Below are positions 42,001 to 49,975 of a DNA stretch of 64,000 nt, one piece after another (the first letter of the stretch is position 1; every line of letters starts with the position of its first letter). The stretch is taken from positions 1 through 64,000 of the forward strand of contig DBGO01000010.1 in the NCBI GenBank assembly GCA_002295925.1, written 5' to 3'. The DNA is from Flavobacteriales bacterium UBA852. Its GTDB lineage: Bacteria; Bacteroidota; Bacteroidia; Flavobacteriales_E; Vicingaceae. The position numbers and the translations under genes are program-made. The notes below the pieces were generated by a model. The model was not told where the DNA came from. It did no database searches and saw only the letters and a program-made list of their open reading frames with translations.

Positions 42001-44606
42001 AAGTTGCACCCGAAGCCGCGGAAATGCTTTCATTCTCAACAGACAAAGAAAAATATTCGCCGGGAGAAACTGTTACGCTTAATTTACCCGCTAACAAAGC
42101 CAAAGCACTTATTAGTGTTGAAAACGGCTCAAAAATTATATCTTCTTTTTGGCAAGAATTATCTGAAGATAATCACACGGTTGAGATTGAAACAACGCCT
42201 GAAATGGCACCTAATGTCTATATTCACATATCTTATATTCAACCCTACAATCATTCGGAAAACGACAGGCCCATCCGTTTGTACGGAATCAGGAGAGTTT
42301 TTATTGAAGACCCCAACACGCATTTGACACCGGTAATCAATATGCCCGATAAGCTTCGTCCTGAAACAGAAACAACTATTAAAATTTCAGAAAAAGAAGG
42401 AAAACCTATGACCTACACCATTGCATTAGTTGATGAAGGGTTGCTGGATTTAACCAATTTTAAAACGCCCAACTCTTGGAAATACTTTTATGCAACAGAA
42501 GCGCTTGGCGTAAAAACCTATGATATGTATCGCTTTGTAATGGGAGCTTTTAATGGCGAACTTGCAGGTGTTTATGCTATTGGTGGAGACGAAGAATTAA
42601 TAAAGCCGGGTACTAAAAAAATTAATCGTTTTAAACCAATGGTCAGATTTTTAGGGCCTTTTGAATTATCATCAAACAGCACAAATAAACATCAAATTTC
42701 TATTCCCAACTACATTGGATCAGTTCGCACCATGGTTATAGCCGGAAACAAGGATTTTGCATACGGTTCTGCAGAAAAAACTACTCGAGTGGTTAAACCT
42801 TTGATGGTATTGGGAACAATGCCTCGTACGCTTTCCCCTACCGAAAAAATAACCGTGCCTGTTACCGTGTTTGCAATGGAAAACAAGGTTAAAAATGTAT
42901 CGGTAAAAATTTCAACCAATTCACTTTTAAAAGTAACCGGAGCTTCTTCCAAAAATATTACATTTAATAATAAAGGTGAAAAAGTAGTTTACTTTACTCT
43001 TGAAGCAGCCAGAAAAATTGGCGTTGCCAAAGTTCACATTTCAGTATCCGGAAATGGTGAAAATGCTTATGATGATATTGCGCTGAATGTAAAAATTCCT
43101 TCGCCCGAAATTTCAGAAACTCGCATTGTTAAACTGAAAAGCAAATGGGATACAATCATTAAACCTATTGGAATACAAGGAACAAATCATGCACAAATTA
43201 CAATTTCTAATTATCCGAATTTAAATTTAGGGCACCGATTAAATTATTTAATTCATTACCCGTACGGATGTATTGAACAAACCGTGTCGTCAGCTTTTCC
43301 TCAATTATACCTCAATGATTTGGTTGAGCTCAGTAAAATTCAAAAAGATGAAACGCAATCAAATATTGAAAACACCCTAAAACGGTTAAAAATGTTCCAA
43401 ACACCATCCGGTGGGTTTACTTATTGGCCCGAGAGCAACTCCGATATTCACGAATGGGCAACCAGTTACGCCGGTCATTTTATGCTGGAAGCAAAAAAGA
43501 AAGGATTTTTACTGCCTGCCAATATGCTTAAAAAATGGATGGATTATCAGAAACATCAAGCCAATAAATGGTCGCCAAAATATAATGCAGGATATAAATC
43601 GGAATTAACTCAAGCTTATCGCTTATTTACTCTTGCATTGGCAGGAAAACCGGAAATTGGAGCAATGAACCGGTTAAGAGAAAATGGTCTTTCGAGCAAT
43701 ATCTCTAAATGGCTTTTGGTTAATGCCTATTATGTGGCAGGCAAGAAAACAATTGCCGAAAAAATGATGCCGGCAGAAATTAAAAAAATATTACCGTACA
43801 GAGATTGGTCGTATACCTTTGGATCTGACATAAGGGATGAAGCCATTATATTATACGCATTAGTAAATATGAAAAAATGGAATATGACAAATGCGCTCAT
43901 AAAATCATTGAGCAAAAACTTAAATTCAAACCGTTGGATGAGCACGCAAGAAACGGCTTTTTCATTACTTGCTCTATCTAAATATGTATTGGCGAATGGT
44001 AAAGGAAATATTAGTGCAGATATAAAAATTGGCAACAAAACGCAACATATTTCCTCAAATAAAAGTTCAGTAACCATTCCTGTAAACACTTTTAATAAAC
44101 CCATTTCAGTTGTAAATAAAAACACCAATAGTTTAATTGTGGAATTATCCAATTACGGCAAACCGCTCACTTATGAAAAAACAGGAGCCGATAATTTAAC
44201 AATGAAAATAAACTATACTGACCTTCAAGGCAACCCTGTTGATATTTCGAACATAAAACAAAATCAGGATATTGTGGCGCAAGTGTATATAAAACACCCG
44301 GGTATTTTGCCTGATTATGAAAATATGGCACTTACTCAAATCTTTCCTTCAGGGTTTGAAATCACCAATCCAAGAATGGATAATATTGAGCGGTATAAAT
44401 CGTCTTCATCTGACTATCAAGATGTAAGGGACGATCGTGTAGTCACCTTTTTCTCTCTTAAAAAAGGTGATTCAAAAACATTTTATATTCTACTTAATGC
44501 TGCATATGCTGGTGAGTACTTCTTTCCGCCGGTAAAATGTGAAGCAATGTACGACGGCAGTGTGTATGCTGTTTCCAAAGGAGGTAAAACGGTTATTTAT
44601 AAGTAA
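39093..44606 (+). CDS. Bacterial alpha-2-macroglobulin lipoprotein with intact thioester
   Basis: The 1837-aa protein has a lipobox (LFISSC, Cys20) predicting a lipid-anchored envelope protein. It is organised in macroglobulin-like beta domains, with the MG repeat hallmark GVKGFIYTERGVWRPGDSLY near 612-631. The thioester motif YPYGCIEQT has Cys1393 and Gln1396, followed by the alpha-helical thioester domain (FQTPSGGFTYWPES) and C-terminal domains. Bacterial members trap proteases in the periplasm. With pbpC downstream it matches the E. coli yfhM-pbpC arrangement, where the pair is thought to protect and repair a breached envelope. Residues about 474-491 are a Tyr/Asp/Glu-only tract. Confidence 0.95.
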   Translation: MRKYLVILPLIFITLFISSCKDTSEDKNNEQFIPYISAYTSGVISNNDVIIIRLAEEQTKKIDLPEGIFEFDPKIEGNAYWQDNRTIIFEPVGLLPSNVSFKGIFHLKEIINVPDELAEFHFEFKTKPLFAELSTKGIESYSNTDLTWNILNGELILSDYADIEKIEQALSVSQNGVQKNVRWTHNEDLNTHLFTVDSIKREEKTSYVEISLDEDVLPTVNQLQEKVKIPGINDFSVLNIVVKQSPDQIVYVYFSDPIDPNQDLNGLIYFESGEDIKLSVEGNAVKIFPKTRLKGEKKLIITTLVKNVIHKPLQKEVSKKVTFVNLKPNVSAVNKGVILPKSNQVIFPFQAVNLKAVNVKIFKIFENNIHQFFQTNQFDDNRELTRTGRVVYKGEVELTSDKKINYGSWNNFGIDLTKLINVEPGAIYRVSISFEKKHSLYDCDEEDTNDNLTDIELASYDDEDLNNVEGPENNYYYYYDDEYDYYYYDYKNRENPCKKSYYYNREHRIAQNIFASNFGIIAKEDNQHQLRIYITDLLTLESEENVDVSIYNYQKQLIFKGTTDNEGTVTADIKKKPFLLVARKGNEYGYLRLDDGSALSTSAFDVNGYKLNKGVKGFIYTERGVWRPGDSLYISFILEDKNKTLSPNHPVVMELYTPNNQLFARKVKTTSVNNFYDFRTSTPIDAPTGNWLAKIKVGANSFTKSIKIETVKPNRLKILFNHQNKILSPTNQTLQLHAEWLHGGSAANYKAIVEMRLAKGKTSFEKYEDYNFDDPSKSLWEEEKTIFDGKLNEQGNASIPLNIKINDAPGMVNVHLKSRVFEPGGDFSINRTTIPFSPYTTYVGLKIPAGTGWNNSIDSEKPTLIPIVTLNENGKPVSGRNLKIEVYEISWRWWWQRDGDENLGYYIRSNSSKKIIYDYVESKNGRVMYELKFPQPTWGRKFIRITDIESGHSTGQIFYTSYNDFWNDDKVAPEAAEMLSFSTDKEKYSPGETVTLNLPANKAKALISVENGSKIISSFWQELSEDNHTVEIETTPEMAPNVYIHISYIQPYNHSENDRPIRLYGIRRVFIEDPNTHLTPVINMPDKLRPETETTIKISEKEGKPMTYTIALVDEGLLDLTNFKTPNSWKYFYATEALGVKTYDMYRFVMGAFNGELAGVYAIGGDEELIKPGTKKINRFKPMVRFLGPFELSSNSTNKHQISIPNYIGSVRTMVIAGNKDFAYGSAEKTTRVVKPLMVLGTMPRTLSPTEKITVPVTVFAMENKVKNVSVKISTNSLLKVTGASSKNITFNNKGEKVVYFTLEAARKIGVAKVHISVSGNGENAYDDIALNVKIPSPEISETRIVKLKSKWDTIIKPIGIQGTNHAQITISNYPNLNLGHRLNYLIHYPYGCIEQTVSSAFPQLYLNDLVELSKIQKDETQSNIENTLKRLKMFQTPSGGFTYWPESNSDIHEWATSYAGHFMLEAKKKGFLLPANMLKKWMDYQKHQANKWSPKYNAGYKSELTQAYRLFTLALAGKPEIGAMNRLRENGLSSNISKWLLVNAYYVAGKKTIAEKMMPAEIKKILPYRDWSYTFGSDIRDEAIILYALVNMKKWNMTNALIKSLSKNLNSNRWMSTQETAFSLLALSKYVLANGKGNISADIKIGNKTQHISSNKSSVTIPVNTFNKPISVVNKNTNSLIVELSNYGKPLTYEKTGADNLTMKINYTDLQGNPVDISNIKQNQDIVAQVYIKHPGILPDYENMALTQIFPSGFEITNPRMDNIERYKSSSSDYQDVRDDRVVTFFSLKKGDSKTFYILLNAAYAGEYFFPPVKCEAMYDGSVYAVSKGGKTVIYK

Positions 44607-44618
44607 GGCAAAGAATAG

Positions 44619-46967
44619 ATGAATAAAATTTTTCCTCTAATATGGAAATACAAAACATATATTTTGGTCTTAACGGCTCTGGTATGGTTTTATTTTTGCT
44701 TACCCAATCCGCTGTTTAAAAAACCTTATTCTACAGTAGTTTACGATGAGCAAGGAAAATTATTGGGTGCAAAAATTGCCAAAGACGGTCAATGGCGTTT
44801 TCCGGTTCCGGATTCTGTTCCAAATAAATTTGAAAAATGCATTTTATATTTCGAAGATGAATATTTTTATTATCATCCTGGAACAAACCCCGTATCTATT
44901 GCCAAAGCACTTATTTCGAACATTCAAAAAAAGAAAATCACTCGCGGCGGAAGTACTATCACCATGCAAGTCATTCGCTTGGCACTTGACAATCCCAAAC
45001 GTACGTATTGGCAAAAAATAAAAGAGTTAATCTATGCATTACGTTTGGAGTTTAAATATTCCAAAAAAGAGATTCTAAAACTTTACAGTGCCAATGCTCC
45101 CTTTGGCGGAAATGTTGTTGGCATTGAAGCTGCCTCATGGCGATATTTTGGTTGTCCTCCTCAAAACCTGTCGTGGGGAGAGGCGGCAACTTTGGCTGTA
45201 TTACCCAATGCTCCGGCGCTTATTTATCCCGGAAAAAATCAACACCTTTTGCGTAAAAAAAGAAATAAATTGTTGCAAAAACTTTTACAAAATCACATTA
45301 TTGATTCCCTAACTTATTCCTCGGCAATCGAAGAACCTTTGCCTCAAAAACCCTTTGCACTGCCAAACTTTTGTTACCATTTAACTGAAAATATTGCACA
45401 AAAATATAAGGTAAAAAAAGCTAAAACAACCATTAGTTATCAGTTGCAATTAAAAATTAACAATATTGTTGCGGAATACCATCAAAAATTACACGGAAAC
45501 AATATTCACAACATTGCGGTTATGGTAATGGAAACCAACAGCGGACAAATAAAAGCATACGTTGGAAACACTCCAAATCTTGACGGTAAGGACCACGGGA
45601 ATGCCATTAATATGATCGAAACGCCCAGAAGCACAGGAAGCATTCTTAAACCTTTACTCTATGCATTGGCAATGAAAGACGGATTGATTTTGCCCAAAAG
45701 TTTAATGAAAGATATTCCTACTTCCATTGCCGGTTTTCATCCAAAAAATTTCGATAAAACCTATTATGGAGCTGTTCCGGCAGACTATGCCCTTGCTCAA
45801 TCGTTAAACATACCCGCTGTGAGACTTTTACAAAAGTACGGCTTGCATATTTTCAAAGATAAACTAAACCGATTACAAATAAAAAGCATCAATAAAGAGG
45901 CAAATCATTATGGTTTAACGCTCATTTTGGGAGGTGCAGAAATAACACTTTCGGAAGCTGTTGGTTTATTTGGTTCAATGGGCAGAACATTAAACACTTT
46001 TAATCGATACAACGCGTACAAAAAAGACGATTATTTTATGCCTAAATTCTTTAATTCTGAGAAACCGGCAGATAAAGAATTTATTGATGACGATATTATA
46101 GGTGCTGAAAATATATGGTTTGTTTTTGAAGCTTTGGCAAAAAAAGACAGACCGGTAGAGGGTGGTGATTGGATGATATATGATTCGGGGAAAAAAATAG
46201 CTTGGAAAACAGGTACCAGCTTTGGGCACCGGGATGCATGGTGTATAGGGGTTACGCCAAATTATGTGGTTGGGGTTTGGGTTGGAAACACAACCAACGA
46301 AGGCAGAAAAGGTCTTACAGGCACGCAAGTTGCGGCACCTATTATGTTTGATGTATTTAAATTATTGCCTGAAAAAAAATGGTTTACCGAACCAACACAA
46401 GCCACCCAAATGGCAGACATCTGCTTGGAAAGTGGCTTTTTAGCTTCTCAAAACTGTAAAAACAAGATTAAAACCAGTATTCCTAAAAACGGTTATCTTT
46501 CCCCTCCTTGTCCGTATCATCAAATAATTCATTTAGACAAAACCAAAAAATATCAGGTTAACAGCTCTTGTTATAATGTGAATGAAATAGTTACCGAAAA
46601 AAGATTTGTACTACCTCCTATAATGGCTTATTATTATCGTAAAAAAAATCCACAGTACGAGCCATTGCCACCGTTCAGCCCGGAGTGCAACAGCAATGCA
46701 ACAGCATCTATTGGAATTATATTTCCAAAAAACAATGCGAAAATATTCATTCCAAAAGACTTTAACAATAACTATCAAAAAGTAGTATTTAAAGCTTCAC
46801 ATGTTATTGAAAACAGTGAACTTTTTTGGCATATTGACAATGAATTTATTCAATCTACCACAATAAATCCGGAGATTGAGCTTTATTTATTGCCCGGCAA
46901 ACATACCTTAACCATTACCGATAAATCGGGTAATATTGCTACAAGCAGTTTCGAAATTGTTGAATAA
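44619..46967 (+). CDS. pbpC: Penicillin-binding protein 1C
   Basis: This bifunctional peptidoglycan synthase has one N-terminal membrane helix (about 10-28) and a glycosyltransferase domain with FEDEYFYYHPGTNP and RGGSTITMQVIRL. The transpeptidase domain has catalytic Ser341 and Lys344 (STGSILKPLLYA), SLN (in ALAQSLNIPAVRLL) and KTGTSFGHRDAW. A C-terminal beta domain of the BiPBP_C type follows. The 782-aa length is typical of PBP1C. It starts 12 bp after the alpha-2-macroglobulin gene, so the two form one operon. Confidence 0.95.
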   Translation: MNKIFPLIWKYKTYILVLTALVWFYFCLPNPLFKKPYSTVVYDEQGKLLGAKIAKDGQWRFPVPDSVPNKFEKCILYFEDEYFYYHPGTNPVSIAKALISNIQKKKITRGGSTITMQVIRLALDNPKRTYWQKIKELIYALRLEFKYSKKEILKLYSANAPFGGNVVGIEAASWRYFGCPPQNLSWGEAATLAVLPNAPALIYPGKNQHLLRKKRNKLLQKLLQNHIIDSLTYSSAIEEPLPQKPFALPNFCYHLTENIAQKYKVKKAKTTISYQLQLKINNIVAEYHQKLHGNNIHNIAVMVMETNSGQIKAYVGNTPNLDGKDHGNAINMIETPRSTGSILKPLLYALAMKDGLILPKSLMKDIPTSIAGFHPKNFDKTYYGAVPADYALAQSLNIPAVRLLQKYGLHIFKDKLNRLQIKSINKEANHYGLTLILGGAEITLSEAVGLFGSMGRTLNTFNRYNAYKKDDYFMPKFFNSEKPADKEFIDDDIIGAENIWFVFEALAKKDRPVEGGDWMIYDSGKKIAWKTGTSFGHRDAWCIGVTPNYVVGVWVGNTTNEGRKGLTGTQVAAPIMFDVFKLLPEKKWFTEPTQATQMADICLESGFLASQNCKNKIKTSIPKNGYLSPPCPYHQIIHLDKTKKYQVNSSCYNVNEIVTEKRFVLPPIMAYYYRKKNPQYEPLPPFSPECNSNATASIGIIFPKNNAKIFIPKDFNNNYQKVVFKASHVIENSELFWHIDNEFIQSTTINPEIELYLLPGKHTLTITDKSGNIATSSFEIVE

Positions 46968-47033
46968 TTGAATATTGATATAAATCATTTTCTTGATGAC
47001 TGAATTTTATTTATCTTGTCAATAAAAAACAGT

Positions 47034-47693
47034 ATGTTTTACAATTCAGGCGATTTTCCGTGGTTAAAAAAATTTCAATTTCATTTTGATGAATTAAAAA
47101 ATGAACTGAATGCGATAAAAAACTTACCCAAAAAGCCGTTGTACGAAAATACCTGGGGAAACGAAGACCGCCCTACCTATTTGAATAAAGACGAAAACAA
47201 AAATGCCCGATGGGACACTTTTGTTTTTAAGTTCTTTAACATTGAGCATTTGCCCAATATGGCAAGTTGTCCCAAAACTGCTGCATTAATCAAGCAATTT
47301 CCTCAAATTATTACTGCCGAATTTTCTTTAATCAAACCCAACACTCATATATTGCCGCACACCGGTTATTCGGATAAATATAAGCGCGCACATTTGGGTA
47401 TAATTATTCCCGAAGGCGATTTGGGTCTAAAAGTTGAAAACGAAATAAAAAAATGGGAAACAAACCATTGGCTGGTTTTTGATGACAGTAAACAACATGA
47501 AGCATGGAATAAAACATCATCTGAAAGAGTAGTTTTAATGATTGATTTTATTGATGATGATGCTCAGTCAAAAAATATTTGTAAAGAAATTTTATCTAAA
47601 ACCAACGACCCTTACTTGCTTTCTATTGCTCCAAAAGAAAAATGGCTGGAATGGTTAGATAAGGGAGAATTCCCGATTGAAGGAAATGCTTAA
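47034..47693 (+). CDS. AspH-type Fe(II)/2-oxoglutarate dioxygenase, soluble form
   Basis: This is the third AspH-fold dioxygenase of the window. With the ATG at MFYNSGDFPW it has 219 aa; a TTG 18 bp upstream is possible but less likely. The motifs are ILPHTGYSDKYKRAHLGI, WETNHWLVFDDSKQHEAWN and ERVVLMIDF, with two iron-ligand His (about residues 109 and 155) and the Arg for 2-oxoglutarate. Unlike the two paralogues at 37457-38978 it has no hydrophobic C-terminus and its G+C (about 38%) matches its neighbours. It closely follows pbpC (66 bp). It may hydroxylate an Asp/Asn side chain or another substrate; this is unknown. Confidence 0.85.
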   Translation: MFYNSGDFPWLKKFQFHFDELKNELNAIKNLPKKPLYENTWGNEDRPTYLNKDENKNARWDTFVFKFFNIEHLPNMASCPKTAALIKQFPQIITAEFSLIKPNTHILPHTGYSDKYKRAHLGIIIPEGDLGLKVENEIKKWETNHWLVFDDSKQHEAWNKTSSERVVLMIDFIDDDAQSKNICKEILSKTNDPYLLSIAPKEKWLEWLDKGEFPIEGNA

Positions 47694-47762
47694 TTCACAG
47701 TAATTTCGCTGCAGAATTCGACGATTGAGGAAATTATAAATAAAGTAAAAAATATTGAAAAG

Positions 47763-49166
47763 CTATATTGGCGCCACAAAGTGCAAATAAATGCCTTTTT
47801 CGTTTTGTTTGTTAATAGAAAATTCGGTGCGTAATACAAAATCATAATAAGTAACAAAATCAATAGAAATTCCTCCGCCATAAAGCCATTGATTTGCCAA
47901 AGAATTATTCATCATACCATTATCCCAAACATAGCCGTTATCAAAATATAATCCCACATAAAACGCATACGGAATAGTTGAAAATTTATCCAAAAATTTT
48001 AAAGGCAAACTTACTTTCGACGGTTTAATAATATTGTAACGCAACTGTGATTTAAACAATCCGTAATGCTGACCGGTAATTACATAATATTCATAGCCAC
48101 GAACAACAATATTTCCATACCCCAAAGAGGATAAAAAATAATATCCCGGATTATTGAACGTAACTTTTGTACGGAAACCTTGCGAAAAGAAAAACCGCTC
48201 ATTCAACGGTAAAAAATATTTTATCTGCGAAAGCAAAAAACCATTCTTAATGTTATTTTTCCACAATCCAAAGCCGTGCCATCCGGCTTCTATATCAAAA
48301 TAATATCCTCTTAAGGGGTAGTTTTGATTATCTCTAAAATCACTCTTATAATAATAATGTAACCCCATAAATCGGGTAGTAAGATTGGGTGACAAATAAC
48401 GCGGATTACTGAGTATTACACTGTCGGATACTAAAATATCCAAGTATTCAACTTTTACATTATGACGATTATTTATTTTTGGACGATAGGTTACATCCAT
48501 TTCTGCTTTTACTTCTTTAAACGGATATTCGGGAAATTCACGATAAAAAACACGCTTATTGCCGTTGGTATTGATGGTTATTTGATGATTTCGCAAATAA
48601 TTGAAAGATGCTCCTGCCCCTATGGTTTTGCTTTTGTTAATGTACGGTTTGTCATACATTATACCAAACTGTTCGGTGTAACCGTTTTGAACAATCAGTG
48701 CCAATTTTTCTTTTCTGCCTCTAAAATTATCGTGCCGGACAAAAAAGCCATAGTTTAACCGTTGCCAATCTTTGGTTAGCCACCACGTATTAAAGTTTGT
48801 ATCTTCTATTTTAAAAATTATACCTGGCCACAAATACCACCTTTCTTTTACAAAAACTATAAATTGTACATACTTATCGTTTATATACGCAACATTGATT
48901 TTATTCTCTACAAACAATGCTGTATTAAACACGTTATTTTCTGATGTTTCAATTATCCTGTCCAATTGGTTCAAAAGAATGGTATCTCCTTTATGAAAAA
49001 GCAGCTCACGACGAATAATTTCGGGTTTTGTAGTTTTATTACCTACAATTTTAATTTCGGCAACAATTACATATGCCGAATCTTTAAGAGCAGTATTTTG
49101 CTTTTGCCCAAATACGGAAAAGGAAATGATCAATAAAAAAAACAGTATTTTATTTGCAAAGGGCAA
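47763..49166 (-). CDS. Outer-membrane beta-barrel protein with POTRA domain (BamA/TamA-like)
   Basis: The 467-aa protein has a signal peptide (LFFLLIISFSVFGQ) and one POTRA-like domain (about residues 32-110: VAEIKIVGNKTTKPEIIRRE). An aromatic-rich beta-barrel follows, ending in an aromatic/hydrophobic strand (GIYLHFVAPI). The start is a TTG: the same frame has a stop codon shortly upstream and no ATG occurs before the signal peptide. With a single POTRA it is a small relative of the Omp85 group, not BamA itself. It is 4 bp downstream of the CBS-domain gene and convergent with the third dioxygenase gene. Its role is unknown. Confidence 0.8.
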   Translation of the reverse strand: MPFANKILFFLLIISFSVFGQKQNTALKDSAYVIVAEIKIVGNKTTKPEIIRRELLFHKGDTILLNQLDRIIETSENNVFNTALFVENKINVAYINDKYVQFIVFVKERWYLWPGIIFKIEDTNFNTWWLTKDWQRLNYGFFVRHDNFRGRKEKLALIVQNGYTEQFGIMYDKPYINKSKTIGAGASFNYLRNHQITINTNGNKRVFYREFPEYPFKEVKAEMDVTYRPKINNRHNVKVEYLDILVSDSVILSNPRYLSPNLTTRFMGLHYYYKSDFRDNQNYPLRGYYFDIEAGWHGFGLWKNNIKNGFLLSQIKYFLPLNERFFFSQGFRTKVTFNNPGYYFLSSLGYGNIVVRGYEYYVITGQHYGLFKSQLRYNIIKPSKVSLPLKFLDKFSTIPYAFYVGLYFDNGYVWDNGMMNNSLANQWLYGGGISIDFVTYYDFVLRTEFSINKQNEKGIYLHFVAPI

Positions 49167-49170
49167 ACGG

Positions 49171-49848
49171 CTAAGTGTTTAAATAGCGCATAAATGCTTC
49201 GTAGCGTTGCTTAAGGTCTTCGTAATATTCCGATTCGTTGTACGAGGCGGTAACCGTATAATCGTAACGCGAAAAGGTGTGCAAAATACGGGTTATGTCT
49301 GTTTTGTTTACTTTAATGGTTACTTCCAATTTTGTAGTATCTATGCTTGAAGTAAGATAAGAAGCGAGAATTTTTGCATCATCGGATTCAACAATTTTGG
49401 CAATTTCTACCATCGAATAATCCCGAATATTCATTTCTAAAGTAATAATACTTCCGGGCATTTCCATTGCCGTTGCTCTACCAAAAAATTTTATTATATC
49501 GAACATGGATATTGTGCCCAAAAACTCATCATTGTCACCTATAACGGGCAAAACAGTCAATTCGGCATTGACAATTGTTTCAATTCCTTCAAAAATATGT
49601 TGAGTTTTGTATATATGATGACGAGGCAAAACCAATTTACTGGTATTTATGTATTCGCCAATGGTCATTTCAGCAATATCTATATTCAATAAATCATCTT
49701 CTGAAATTAACCCCAAATATTTTTTATTATCGTTTACCACAGGCAAATGACTGACTTTAAACTCTTCCATCCACTCGAGAGCAACAAACCCATTGTCTGT
49801 TGGTTTTAATGGTGGAATATCGTTGGATATAAGGTCTAAAGCAATCAT
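49171..49848 (-). CDS. CBS-domain pair protein
   Basis: The 225-aa soluble protein has two CBS motifs (about residues 10-60 and 75-130) of the nucleotide-sensing Bateman type, with SHLPVVNDNKKYLGLISEDD and LTVLPVIGDNDEFLGTISMF. A C-terminal region (about 140-215) resembles an ACT-like fold. CBS pairs bind adenosine nucleotides or AdoMet and regulate partner proteins. No enzyme domain is fused. It lies in an operon with the POTRA outer-membrane protein and has its own -7 promoter element. A functional link between the two is unproven. Confidence 0.85.
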   Translation of the reverse strand: MIALDLISNDIPPLKPTDNGFVALEWMEEFKVSHLPVVNDNKKYLGLISEDDLLNIDIAEMTIGEYINTSKLVLPRHHIYKTQHIFEGIETIVNAELTVLPVIGDNDEFLGTISMFDIIKFFGRATAMEMPGSIITLEMNIRDYSMVEIAKIVESDDAKILASYLTSSIDTTKLEVTIKVNKTDITRILHTFSRYDYTVTASYNESEYYEDLKQRYEAFMRYLNT

Positions 49849-49871
49849 ATATTATGGTTGAAATGTTTATA

Positions 49872-49879
49872 CAAATTTA
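49872..49879 (-). promoter_or_regulatory. Candidate -7 element for the CBS-POTRA operon
   Basis: TAAATTTG on the minus strand exactly fits TAnnTTTG and lies 23 bp before the CBS gene start, downstream of the ftsZ terminator. There is no clear -33 element. Confidence 0.45.
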
Positions 49880-49923
49880 ACGAATTGTTTGTTAAGATTA
49901 TTTTTTCTTTTATGAATAATGAA

Positions 49924-49950
49924 AAAGCCGCCTTTATATAAAGCGGCTTT
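49924..49950 (-). terminator. Terminator of the dcw cluster, after ftsZ
   Basis: AAAGCCGC pairs with GCGGCTTT around an AT loop that itself can pair (TTTATATAAA). On the minus strand a T-run follows the stem. It lies 25 bp after the ftsZ stop codon. Confidence 0.85.
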
Positions 49951-49975
49951 AAGTTGAATATTAACTTTTGTGTAA

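Noticed and set aside
41935..42327. 130-codon open frame inside the macroglobulin gene in another frame
   Set aside because: The macroglobulin frame is continuous and clearly homologous; this frame has no recognisable features.
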